Notes under the pieces: generated by a model
The model's database searches: none
Told to the model about the DNA's origin: nothing
What the model saw: only the letters and a program-made list of their open reading frames with translations
Origin: Armatimonadota bacterium
GTDB lineage: Bacteria; Armatimonadota; Fimbriimonadia; Fimbriimonadales; Fimbriimonadaceae
Assembly: GCA_016223145.1 (NCBI GenBank)
Contig: JACRPN010000011.1
Span: forward strand, 124,001 to 188,000
Reading direction: 5' to 3'
Length of the DNA stretch: 64,000 nucleotides
Shown: positions 32,320 to 40,566 of the stretch, one piece after another
Layout: the number at the start of each line of letters is the position of its first letter
How positions within the stretch are numbered: the first letter of the stretch is position 1
Made by a program: the position numbers and the translations under genes

Positions 32320-32868
32320 ATGAATACGCTCAAACTCGTCCTGCTCGTCGGTTCCGCCTTGATTGCCTTCGGTGCGATTGCGCAACAGTCTCAGCGCAAC
32401 CAGAACCTCAAGGCGCCCGAACTCGTGGGCTCCACTTGGATCAATGCCGCAGCCGACAAGGCGCCGACCCTGGCCTCGCGCAAAGGCAAGGTCACCGTCG
32501 TGCACTTTTGGACCTTCGCCTGCTCAAACTGCAAGGCCAACCTTCCGGCTTATGGCCGCATCTATGCGAAGTTCAAAGCGCAAGGCGTCGAGGTCATCGG
32601 GGTGCACACACCCGAGCTTGAGATTGAGAAGAGCACCGCCAACGTGAAGGACGCGGTTGCCAAATACGGCATCAAGTACCCCGTGCTTGTCGACACCGAC
32701 GCCCGCAACTGGAACAATTGGCGCCAGCAGATGTGGCCGACGGTCTTTGTGATCGACGCCGACGGCTACGCGACATTCCGGTGGGAAGGCGAGCTGGCAT
32801 GGCGCGGCGCCAACGGCGAACAGCAACTAGATCGTGCCATCAAAGCGGCGCTGAACGTCAAGCGCTGA
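32320..32868 (+). CDS. Exported thioredoxin/TlpA-like redox protein
   Basis: The 182-residue protein has a signal peptide (LKLVLLVGSALIAFGAIAQ) and a thioredoxin fold with FWTFACSNCKANLP; the redox pair is CSNC (about 71-74). The later VLVDTDARNWNNWRQQMWPTVFVID region includes the cis-proline. It is likely a periplasmic disulfide reductase or bacterioredoxin-type protein. The start at 32320 was chosen by the signal peptide. It is divergent from the GH172-like gene. Confidence 0.85.
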   Translation: MNTLKLVLLVGSALIAFGAIAQQSQRNQNLKAPELVGSTWINAAADKAPTLASRKGKVTVVHFWTFACSNCKANLPAYGRIYAKFKAQGVEVIGVHTPELEIEKSTANVKDAVAKYGIKYPVLVDTDARNWNNWRQQMWPTVFVIDADGYATFRWEGELAWRGANGEQQLDRAIKAALNVKR

Positions 32869-33260
32869 ACGCGTCTCGATTGCCCTAGGTCGCCCTTACA
32901 GGGCTCGTTTGGTTGGGCTGCCGATTCCAGGGCTCCGCCCTTCGCTGAGTTAGGTTGGCCCTTTGGGCCAAGCGGGAAGTTTGGGTGGAGGGGTGGGTGG
33001 CGACCCGTCCAGGGGTGTCGCTGCGCTCAACCCCTGGCTACTCTCTTCTGACCCCGTTGGGGTCACCTCTAACAACACAGGTCCAGCAACCCACAGTCAC
33101 GCCCACACACACATCCACCACAGGGTCACGCAAGACGTCAGCCGATGACCCATCACCGACTCACTCCTCTCACCGACTCACCCGTTCTCCGTCTCTCCTC
33201 ACCACCGTTTCACCCACTCTCCCTCTCCCCGTCTCCCACTCGAAGTCGCCAACGCAGAAC
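32869..33260. other. Gene-free stretch with hairpins and tandem tracts
   Basis: No gene is apparent in this 392-base region. It holds a hairpin with CCAGGGGT (33009-33016) pairing with ACCCCTGG (33030-33037), a second one TGACCCC-GTT-GGGGTCA (33049-33065), and from 33147 to 33241 octamer-type units such as ATCACCGA, CTCACTCC and CTCCCTCT. Confidence 0.65.
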
Positions 33261-34377
<1,117 letters not shown>

Positions 34378-34384
34378 GCCGGGG

Positions 34385-34390
34385 AGGATA
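34385..34390 (-). promoter_or_regulatory. -10 box (TATCCT) for prfB
   Basis: TATCCT on the minus strand stands 7 nt before the prfB ATG at 34377 and supports that start. Confidence 0.5.
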
Positions 34391-34410
34391 CCTTTTGGGG
34401 AAGGTGCTAG

Positions 34411-34536
34411 AGGGAAAGGGAGAGAGGGAGAAACGGAGAAACGGGGAAACGGGGAAGGGGGAAACGGAGAAACGGGGAAGGGGGAAAGGGAGAAACGGAG
34501 AAACGGGGAAGGGGCGACACGGGGAAAAGGGGATGA
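34411..34536. repeat. Long octamer tract between prfB and the 34567 gene
   Basis: About 126 bases are built of GGAGAAAC, GGGGAAAC and GGGGAAGG units with some 7-nt variants. These are the reverse complement of the TTTCCCCG/GTTTCTCC units in the hydrolase gene and elsewhere. Confidence 0.85.
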
Positions 34537-34566
34537 CCAGAGGAGAGTGTGTTATCATCATGTGTT

Positions 34567-35199
34567 ATGGCAAGATCGTGGCCAGAGGGCTTCTGGGTAT
34601 CGAAGTTTCGCTTGAAGGACGGGCGTACGCGAGCAGTGCTGGGATGGAAGGACCCAACTGGCAGGCCACAAAGAAAGGAGTTTTCGGCGAACGATCCCGA
34701 CGAACTGGATGGGCGTATCGAGGCTTACATCGCCTCATTGTCCATACCGGAGTCCGTTCTTGAATATGCACCTGACACCCCCAGTTCTTTTGGAGCGAGA
34801 GAGCGGCAATCGGATTATGTGGCGACACACCGGGACCTAAGGGTCTATCAGCGCGCTATCGAGCTTTCTCAGGAAGTTAGGAAGGTCGTCGGTTCGTTTC
34901 CGGCCGATGAGCGATTCAGCCTCTCGGATCAGTTCCTTCGTTCCTCCCGATCGGTGTGTGCCAATCTCGCGGAGGCTTGGCGTAAGCGGCGATATCGGGC
35001 TGCCTTTGTCAGCAAGTTGTCGGACGTGGAAGGCGAATGCGCGGAAACCCAAGTTTGGGCCGAGATCGCATGGCTTAACCACTATTGCTCTGAAGAGCAG
35101 TTCAGAGCATTGTTCGTTGGCTACGAGGAGTTGATCCGCTCTGTCGTGAACATGATCTCCCACTCAGACAAGTGGACGACTTTGCCAAAACCGCGATAG
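34567..35199 (+). CDS. Four-helix-bundle protein (23S rRNA intervening-sequence type) with extra N-terminal domain
   Basis: The C-terminal part (about 85-205; DLRVYQRAIELSQEVRKVV, SLSDQFLRSSRSVCANLAEAW, KLSDVEGECAETQVWAEIA) matches the four-helix-bundle proteins often encoded in 23S rRNA intervening sequences and related to Avd of diversity-generating retroelements. No rRNA or reverse transcriptase is nearby. The N-terminal 80 residues (SKFRLKDGRTRAVLGWKDPTGR ... PESVLEYAP) are basic and unusual for this family. A TTATCAT box lies about 7 nt upstream of the chosen ATG. Confidence 0.75.
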   Translation: MARSWPEGFWVSKFRLKDGRTRAVLGWKDPTGRPQRKEFSANDPDELDGRIEAYIASLSIPESVLEYAPDTPSSFGARERQSDYVATHRDLRVYQRAIELSQEVRKVVGSFPADERFSLSDQFLRSSRSVCANLAEAWRKRRYRAAFVSKLSDVEGECAETQVWAEIAWLNHYCSEEQFRALFVGYEELIRSVVNMISHSDKWTTLPKPR

Positions 35200-35206
35200 C
35201 TTCAGT

Positions 35207-35260
35207 GCTCACCCACTCACCGTCTCACCTTTTCTCCCACTCACCGTTTCTCCGTCTCCT
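35207..35260. repeat. C/T-rich octamer tract
   Basis: Units such as ACTCACCG, TCTCACC and TTTCTCCG repeat for about 54 bases between the four-helix-bundle gene and the FliT-like gene. Confidence 0.7.
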
Positions 35261-35619
35261 CAATGCCTGCCGTCCATCGAGTTGGCAAAGCCCACGGCAG
35301 ACTTCAGGTAGCTGGTGGTGGCGGTCTTGCCGCGTCGGCCGGATTCGAATTCGTTCATCGCAAGCGTACGCCAGTCGGAAAGGAAGCCGACGATGCGGCT
35401 CTCCACCTGCTGGATGCGCTCAACCGCCGTTCGGTTCTTGGCGGAAAGAGAGAGACGTCGGAGTTCGGCGATGATCGCGTCCCTCTCGGCCAGGAGCGCC
35501 GATGACTCCGGAAACTGCTCGTTGCGTAGAGCCTCTTCGAGGGTCAGGGTGACCAAGAGCAGGCGTTCCACCGCCGCGGTGGCGGCGCGATCGTCGGCCT
35601 CAGGCGGCAAGCCGCTCAA
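35260..35619 (-). CDS. FliT-like flagellar chaperone
   Basis: The 119-residue protein is helical, with two long heptad-rich stretches (AVERLLLVTLTLEEALRNEQF and LLAERDAIIAELRRLSLSAKNRTAVERIQQVESRIVG). Such small helical proteins next to fliS are commonly FliT-type export chaperones. The TTG start at 35619 overlaps the end of fliS by 20 nt, so the two are translationally coupled. The assignment rests mainly on context. Confidence 0.6.
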   Translation of the reverse strand: MSGLPPEADDRAATAAVERLLLVTLTLEEALRNEQFPESSALLAERDAIIAELRRLSLSAKNRTAVERIQQVESRIVGFLSDWRTLAMNEFESGRRGKTATTSYLKSAVGFANSMDGRH

Positions 35620-36013
35620 TTTGCTGCTCCTCGCCGAATTTCAGCGATGCCTGAAGGTGCGACCAACTCTCTCTCAGGTCGCTCATCACGCGGATGCTGC
35701 GCTCGATCGCGGCGACGTCGTCGGACATGTTGGCCTTGACCAACTCATCCACAACGTAGCTGTAGAGGGAGAACAGGTTCTTCGCCACTTCGCCGCCGGC
35801 CTTCATGTCCAGGCAGCTCATGAGCTCCAAGACGATGCGCTGGGCCTTCTGCAGGCTCGCGTTCTGCTTTTCGAGATCGCGCTTGGCCATGGCGTGCCTT
35901 CCGGCCTCCATAAAGCGCAGCGCGCCGTCATACATCATCACGATCAGTTGAAGAGGCGAGGCGCCGGTCACGGCGCTCTTTTGGTACTCGTGTGTGAACC
36001 TTGCGTGAGCCAA
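35600..36013 (-). CDS. fliS: Flagellar export chaperone FliS
   Basis: FliS binds flagellin in the cytoplasm and delivers it for export. The 137-residue protein has the family pattern EYQKSAVTGASPLQLIVMMYDGALRFMEAGRHAM, then AQRIVLELMSCLDMKAGGEVAKNLFSLYSYVVDELVKAN. The start is TTG at 36013 with GGGGGAG about 9 nt upstream. No flagellin gene is in the window, so this is a small isolated flagellar unit. Confidence 0.92.
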   Translation of the reverse strand: MAHARFTHEYQKSAVTGASPLQLIVMMYDGALRFMEAGRHAMAKRDLEKQNASLQKAQRIVLELMSCLDMKAGGEVAKNLFSLYSYVVDELVKANMSDDVAAIERSIRVMSDLRESWSHLQASLKFGEEQQIERLAA

Positions 36014-36122
36014 GTTTTCGATCTCCCCCGGAAGGCAGTCAAGACAGGCTTGATTATTGGCGGCGGCAATTGGATTTGCAGGGAGAGGAGTTCAATCGAA
36101 GCCAAACGGGACAACGGCCATA

Positions 36123-36602
36123 TCAGGAACCGGATTGTTCCTTCCCGTCGATCGCGTATTCCGAGGGCTTCATGAAGACCGCGATCACGATCAAGGTCAG
36201 CAACACCCACGCCACAGGGATCATCCAGCCCCAACTCGCCGGATAGTCGGGCTGCGGGGCGTCCGGCACGCCGACGAACGCCATCACCTGCTGAATCCGT
36301 AGATACAGGAACACGCCCGAGCACACCGACCCGGCCAAGAACCCCGCTGCAGCCGGGAGGCCATAGATCCGGGTCGTCACCGCACCCATGATTGTCGCGG
36401 GCGCCAGCCCGATCGCAAGGCAAAGCTCCAGGGTCTTAAGCACAAAGGTGTCTTGGAACAGGAAGAACGGCCAGACCACCAGCGCCCAGTTCACGAGCGA
36501 CACCACGACGAAGCTCGAACAGCCAAACAGCATGACCGTGTCCAGGTCGTGCCCGCGCTTGACCGGTTTTTCCAGCTTTTCGTCCGTGCCCGAAGTGTGC
36601 AT
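36123..36602 (-). CDS. Four-helix membrane protein of unknown function
   Basis: This 159-residue protein has about four hydrophobic segments (TVMLFGCSSFVVVSLVNWALVV, LKTLELCLAIGLAPATIMG, GLPAAAGFLAGSVCSGVFLYL, MIPVAWVLLTLIVIAVFM). The open frame extends 91 codons further 5', but that part is basic and unlike a protein N-terminus; ATG 36602 was chosen. A TAAGAT box lies 14 nt upstream. No family was recognised. Confidence 0.65.
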   Translation of the reverse strand: MHTSGTDEKLEKPVKRGHDLDTVMLFGCSSFVVVSLVNWALVVWPFFLFQDTFVLKTLELCLAIGLAPATIMGAVTTRIYGLPAAAGFLAGSVCSGVFLYLRIQQVMAFVGVPDAPQPDYPASWGWMIPVAWVLLTLIVIAVFMKPSEYAIDGKEQSGS

Positions 36603-36751
36603 GCCGCTCCAGGTCCATCTTACTTGAGGCGTTCGCCCGCTTCTGAGGGAACAGGGATTTGGGCTCAGAACGAAAGCACGCAAGGATGGGGTCACAAGCA
36701 CTGGGCCGCATCCCTGCGGCCACTGGCTCCGTAAAATCCTGCAACACTGGC

Positions 36752-37843
36752 ATGAATGCAAAGCACCGATGGAGGAAGCGATTGATCTGGATGCTCGCCA
36801 TTGTCTGCGTGTACCTTCTGGCCTGCTTTGGTCTCGCCTATCGTTACGTTCACCCCTCCAGAACGCTTTCGACAAAGCCTCCTAACGCCGAATCGCTCTC
36901 CATACCTGGCCCCGTTGCTGACATCCCGATCTACTGCACGTCCGGGCTTGCTGCAGGCCGGCCCAAGAGCCAGGTTGTTTACATCCTGGTTCATGGTTAC
37001 GGTGGGAATCGTGATAGTTGGGCGCAGACCCTTGAAGACCTTGAGGCCAAGGGGTTCGAGGTCGTCGCTCCGGAGATGCCCGGTCACGGCTCGAATCCGG
37101 ACGGGACCGTGGGGTTTGGGCTGAAAGAGGCGCGATGCGTGGTTGCGACGGCCCGGTGGGTGCGGTCGCGGTTCGCCTCCGAACTGTCCGAAGAAGGCCA
37201 GATAGCCGAGTCGAAGGGGCCGAGTGAAGGGATGAAGAGATTAAGGGATGAGGGGCAAGGGACCCCCTCACCGACTCACCCTATCACCGACTCACCGACT
37301 CACCCTCTCTCCCATTCCCCGACTCCCCGTTTCCCCGTTTCCCCGTCTCATCCCGGCGCCCCCTCATCTCCCAAAGAGCCCCGCATAGTCCTCGTAGGGG
37401 TCTCGATGGGCGGCGCGGCGTGCTGGATCGCCTCGGGTCTTGAGCCTGATTGGTTTCAGGCGGTCGTCACCGAGGGCGCCTTTGCCCGCCTCGACTGGGC
37501 CTCGGACCGCTGGTTCGCCATGCTGCTTCCTGCCGGGCATGTGATCCTGCGGCCCGTCCGGTGGTTCGCGGAAGCGATGTCCGGCGTTAGGACGTCGTCG
37601 ATCGCTCCCGTCACCGATGCGGCGAAATGGAGGGGCCGTCCAGCGCTAATAATCCAGTGCGAGTTCGACTCCTTGATCGAAGCGCGGCACGCCGAAGCCC
37701 TGGCGCAGGCCACCGCAGCGCCGGTGTGGACCGTTCCTGCGACGGGCCATGCGCAGGGCTATTCGGCCGCACCTCAGGACTACCTGAAGCGCTTGATTGC
37801 CCTCGGCGAGGGGGTTTCGCCCAATCTCGAATCCGGCCCATAG
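36752..37843 (+). CDS. Membrane-anchored alpha/beta hydrolase with repeat-derived insert
   Basis: The 363-residue protein begins with one hydrophobic anchor (RLIWMLAIVCVYLLACFGLAYRY). The alpha/beta-hydrolase core shows YILVHGYGGNRDSW (oxyanion region), VAPEMPGHGSN, the nucleophile in GVSMGGAACW, the acid in QCEFDSLIE and the histidine in PATGHAQGY. Between about residues 150 and 205 a Pro/Ser/Thr-rich stretch interrupts the cap, encoded by tandem octamers. The enzyme class (esterase, lipase or other) cannot be told. A TAAAAT box lies 14 nt upstream of the ATG. Confidence 0.85.
   Translation: MNAKHRWRKRLIWMLAIVCVYLLACFGLAYRYVHPSRTLSTKPPNAESLSIPGPVADIPIYCTSGLAAGRPKSQVVYILVHGYGGNRDSWAQTLEDLEAKGFEVVAPEMPGHGSNPDGTVGFGLKEARCVVATARWVRSRFASELSEEGQIAESKGPSEGMKRLRDEGQGTPSPTHPITDSPTHPLSHSPTPRFPVSPSHPGAPSSPKEPRIVLVGVSMGGAACWIASGLEPDWFQAVVTEGAFARLDWASDRWFAMLLPAGHVILRPVRWFAEAMSGVRTSSIAPVTDAAKWRGRPALIIQCEFDSLIEARHAEALAQATAAPVWTVPATGHAQGYSAAPQDYLKRLIALGEGVSPNLESGP
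37225..37366. repeat. In-frame octamer tract in the hydrolase gene
   Basis: From 37266 to 37353 the DNA is a run of 8-nt units (ACTCACCC, TATCACCG, ACTCACCG, ACTCACCC, TCTCTCCC, ATTCCCCG, ACTCCCCG, TTTCCCCG twice). It is preceded by G-rich GATGAAG/GGGATGAG units. It encodes a Pro/Ser/Thr-rich loop just before the nucleophile strand. Confidence 0.85.
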
Positions 37844-37979
37844 GCCCGGTTCCATCGAGCGAGTACGGGAACCTCTGGTATCCTTCCTGTGTTTTGCGGT
37901 TTGAGGGAATTCAAGAGCCCCTCGAACGAGCAAGCCCGGCTTGCCCGAAACACACTCAACTTGGAGGTTGAAACAACAA

Positions 37980-38267
37980 ATGAAGAAGTTCATGGCCCTG
38001 CTGTTTGCAGGCATTCTGTTCGGCGGCATTCTTGCCGGCTGCGGTGGCGGCGACACGGCACCTGAAGGCGGCGCTGGCGCGGGCGAAACCCCGAAGGCCG
38101 GTGAAGGCGCTACGGGCGGCGATGCTGCCGGTGGCGGCGAAGCTCCCAAGACCGACGCTCCTGCCGATGGCGGCGCGGCTGGCGAAGCTCCCAAGACCGA
38201 GGCTCCTGCGGGCGACGCCGGTGCGACTCCTCCGGCTGGCGATGCCAAGGCCGGCGAAGCGAAGTAA
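37980..38267 (+). CDS. Small Gly/Ala/Pro-rich lipoprotein
   Basis: The 95-residue protein has a lipoprotein signal (LLFAGILFGGILAGC, Cys about 21) and then an almost pure Gly/Ala/Glu/Pro/Asp tail with repeated GEAPKT(D/E)AP motifs. It is probably an unstructured surface linker. GGAGG lies about 13 nt before the ATG. A strong terminator follows. Confidence 0.8.
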   Translation: MKKFMALLFAGILFGGILAGCGGGDTAPEGGAGAGETPKAGEGATGGDAAGGGEAPKTDAPADGGAAGEAPKTEAPAGDAGATPPAGDAKAGEAK

Positions 38268-38290
38268 TCCGAACCCTCGGATGACGACAG

Positions 38291-38321
38291 GCCCCGACGC
38301 CAATGGCGCCGGGGCTTTTTT
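38291..38321 (+). terminator. Intrinsic terminator after the small lipoprotein gene
   Basis: GCCCCGACGCC and GGCGCCGGGGC pair around AAT, followed by TTTTTT. It is the clearest rho-independent terminator in the window. Confidence 0.9.
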
Positions 38322-38324
38322 GTG

Positions 38325-38556
38325 GACAGAGGGACTGAGGGACGGGGAGTGGGGAGGTGAAGGGATGAGGGAATTAGGGGGGTGTGGGAATTGAGGCGTT
38401 GGAGCATCGCGTATTGCCCATCGCGCATCGCGGTCTCGCCCCTCACCCGGTTCGCTGCGCTTACCGACCTCTCCCCCTCGGGGGCGAGGAGATATGCCCT
38501 TCGCGTATCGTCCATCGCGCATCGCGGTCTCGCCCTTCGCCTGTCGCGCTTCGCCA
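38325..38556. repeat. Composite repeat region with family A copy 3
   Basis: G-rich 7-8-mers (about 38325-38396) are followed by GCATCGCG/CCATCGCG-type units, an inverted copy of family A (38439-38491; CTCACCCGGTTCGCTGCGCTTACC then CTCTCCCCCTCGGGGGCGAG), and then more CATCGCGG and CCCTTCGCC units up to the next promoter. Confidence 0.8.
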
Positions 38557-38558
38557 GG

Positions 38559-38564
38559 TACCCT
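38559..38564 (+). promoter_or_regulatory. -10 box (TACCCT) for the M29 aminopeptidase gene
   Basis: TACCCT ends 7 nt before the ATG at 38572. It favours that ATG over the upstream in-frame one at 38494, which lies in repeat DNA. Confidence 0.45.
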
Positions 38565-38571
38565 CTCGTCC

Positions 38572-39693
38572 ATGATCGATCCGCGCGTCACCAAGCTGGC
38601 GAAGCTGCTGGCCACCCATTCCACGGACCTTTCCGCGAGGGACTCCGTGCTGATCCATGCCTTCGACATTCCAAGCGAGGCGTTGGCGGAGATGGTCCGC
38701 GTGGCGCAGGAAACGGGCGCGAAGGTGGCTGTTCGAATCGAGGACAACCGGGTCAAACGCCAGCTCATGCTGGGCATGACCGAACCCAACGCCTCGCTCA
38801 TCGCGGACATCGAGAAGCACGAGATGGAGCAAATGACCGCCTACATCTCCATGCGCGGCGCGGCGAACTCGATGGAAATGGGGGACGTTCCGAGCGACAC
38901 GACGGCCATGTGGAGCCGCGTCTACGCCACGCCCGTGGTTTTCGAAACGAGAGTCCCCAAGACCAAATGGGTCGCGCTTCGGTGGCCCAACGGCGGCATG
39001 GCGCAGCAGGCCGGACTCTCCACACAGGCTTTTGAGGACTTCTATTTCGACGTCTGTACGCTCGACTACAAGAAGATGGAGCGCGCCTGTGAACCCCTCA
39101 AGGAGCTGATGGACAAGACAGACCACGTCAAGATCGTGGGTCCAGGCACGGACTTTGAGTTCTCGATCAAAGGCATCGGCTCTGTGCCCTGCGTTGGCCA
39201 TCGGAACATCCCGGACGGCGAGTGCTTCTCCTGCCCGACCCCCGATTCGGCCAACGGCGTCGTTCAATACAACACCTCCTCGCTCTATCAAGGAAGCGTC
39301 TTCAAAGACGTTCGCTATGTGGTCAAGAACGGCAAGATCGTCGAGGCCACGGCGGGACCCATGACCGATAAGCTCAACCAGATCCTCGACACCGATGAGG
39401 GGGCGCGCCGTTTTGGCGAGTGGTCGCTGGGCTTCAACCCTTACGTGTTACACCCCATGCTGGACACGCTCTTCGACGAAAAGATCGCGGGCTCGTTCCA
39501 CCTGACTCCCGGCAACTCCTATCCCCCTCCCGGCGGAAACGGCAATAAGTCGGCGATACACTGGGACAAGGTGGTCATTCAGCGGTCCGAGTACGGCGGC
39601 GGCGAAATCTGGTTCGACGGCAGACTCGTCCGCAAGGACGGCCTGTTCGTGTTGCCGGAGCTGGAGGGCCTGAACCCCAAAAACTTGGGATAG
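38572..39693 (+). CDS. M29-family metallo-aminopeptidase
   Basis: The 373-residue protein matches thermophilic aminopeptidases of family M29 (AmpS/AmpT type): PGTDFEFSIKG, HRNIPDGECFSCPT, GEWSLGFNP and GSFHLTPGNSYP, where Glu, His and Tyr residues form a two-metal site. These enzymes remove N-terminal residues in the cytoplasm. The ATG at 38572 was chosen because it follows the -10 box. Confidence 0.88.
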   Translation: MIDPRVTKLAKLLATHSTDLSARDSVLIHAFDIPSEALAEMVRVAQETGAKVAVRIEDNRVKRQLMLGMTEPNASLIADIEKHEMEQMTAYISMRGAANSMEMGDVPSDTTAMWSRVYATPVVFETRVPKTKWVALRWPNGGMAQQAGLSTQAFEDFYFDVCTLDYKKMERACEPLKELMDKTDHVKIVGPGTDFEFSIKGIGSVPCVGHRNIPDGECFSCPTPDSANGVVQYNTSSLYQGSVFKDVRYVVKNGKIVEATAGPMTDKLNQILDTDEGARRFGEWSLGFNPYVLHPMLDTLFDEKIAGSFHLTPGNSYPPPGGNGNKSAIHWDKVVIQRSEYGGGEIWFDGRLVRKDGLFVLPELEGLNPKNLG

Positions 39694-39735
39694 GCCCAAC
39701 GTTTTCGTCTGGCGCACGTAATAAGTTCCAACACG

Positions 39736-40440
39736 ATGGAATGGCTTCAGCAGTTGCTCGATTATGCGCTCCACTTGGACCGCCACCTTCTGGAGGCGAT
39801 CCAGCAGTACGGGCCGTGGGTCTACGGCATCCTGTTCCTGATCGTCTTCTGCGAGACGGGGCTGGTGATTACGCCATTCCTGCCTGGTGATACATTACTC
39901 TTCGCTGCCGGAATCCTCGCCAATTCAAAAGGAGATGGGCTCAACTTCTGGCTACTTTGGGTCGTGTTCATTGGGGCAGCTCTCGCCGGGGACAACGTCA
40001 ACTATCAGCTGGGAAGGCTCATAGGCAAGAAGCTCTTCAACAACGAAAAGTCCAAAATATTCAAGAAATCCAATTTGGATCAGACACATGCTTTCTTCGA
40101 AAAGCACGGCGGGAAGACCATCATCCTCGCCCGCTTCGTGCCTATTGTGCGGACCTTCGCGCCGTTCGTCGCCGGCATGGGCGCGATGACCTACATGCGG
40201 TTCTTGGGTTACAGCATCTTCGCCGCGTTTCTTTGGGTTGCCGTCTGTATGGGCGCGGGATACCTCTTCGGCGGCATCGAGGCGGTCCGCGAGAACTTCG
40301 CTTTGGCCGTTCTCGGGCTTGTGGGTTTTTCGCTGATCCCCTACGCCATCGAGTTCATCAAGTGGCGGGCGCGCAAAAAGCAGAACAGGGCCGCGTCCTC
40401 CAATCCAATCGTTGAGGCCGCACCTCCGGTGGGAGAGTAG
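39736..40440 (+). CDS. DedA-family membrane protein
   Basis: The 234-residue protein shows the DedA (SNARE-associated Golgi, VTT) pattern: GLVITPFLPGDTLLFAAGILA (the E and D of this region are functionally important in E. coli YqjA/YghB) and FEKHGGKTIILARFVPIVRTFAPFVAGMG with its conserved arginines. Four or five membrane helices. DedA proteins flip lipids such as undecaprenyl phosphate and support membrane homeostasis. It starts 42 nt after the aminopeptidase gene. Confidence 0.92.
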   Translation: MEWLQQLLDYALHLDRHLLEAIQQYGPWVYGILFLIVFCETGLVITPFLPGDTLLFAAGILANSKGDGLNFWLLWVVFIGAALAGDNVNYQLGRLIGKKLFNNEKSKIFKKSNLDQTHAFFEKHGGKTIILARFVPIVRTFAPFVAGMGAMTYMRFLGYSIFAAFLWVAVCMGAGYLFGGIEAVRENFALAVLGLVGFSLIPYAIEFIKWRARKKQNRAASSNPIVEAAPPVGE

Positions 40441-40512
40441 AGGGACGAAGGGACCCTTGGACAAAGGGATTTCCAACCTACCAACCTTCGAGCCTGCCAA
40501 CTTACGAACTGC
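40441..40512. repeat. Short tandem 7-mers downstream of dedA
   Basis: GGGACGAA/GGGACCC units followed by AACCTAC, CAACCTT, CGAGCCT, GCCAACT and TACGAAC-type heptamers lie between the DedA and comM-like genes. Confidence 0.6.
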
Positions 40513-40566
40513 ACCGTCTCCCGGCCTCAGGCAGGAATTCTGCGCCTCTGCCTGGTACTGATTAGC

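Noticed and set aside
34411-34536. Possible CRISPR-like array of GGAGAAAC units
   Set aside because: The units are contiguous without spacers and drift in sequence; no cas genes are near. It is a tandem repeat tract.
34567-35199. Diversity-generating retroelement accessory (Avd-like) gene
   Set aside because: Only the four-helix bundle is shared; there is no reverse transcriptase, template or variable repeat in the window.
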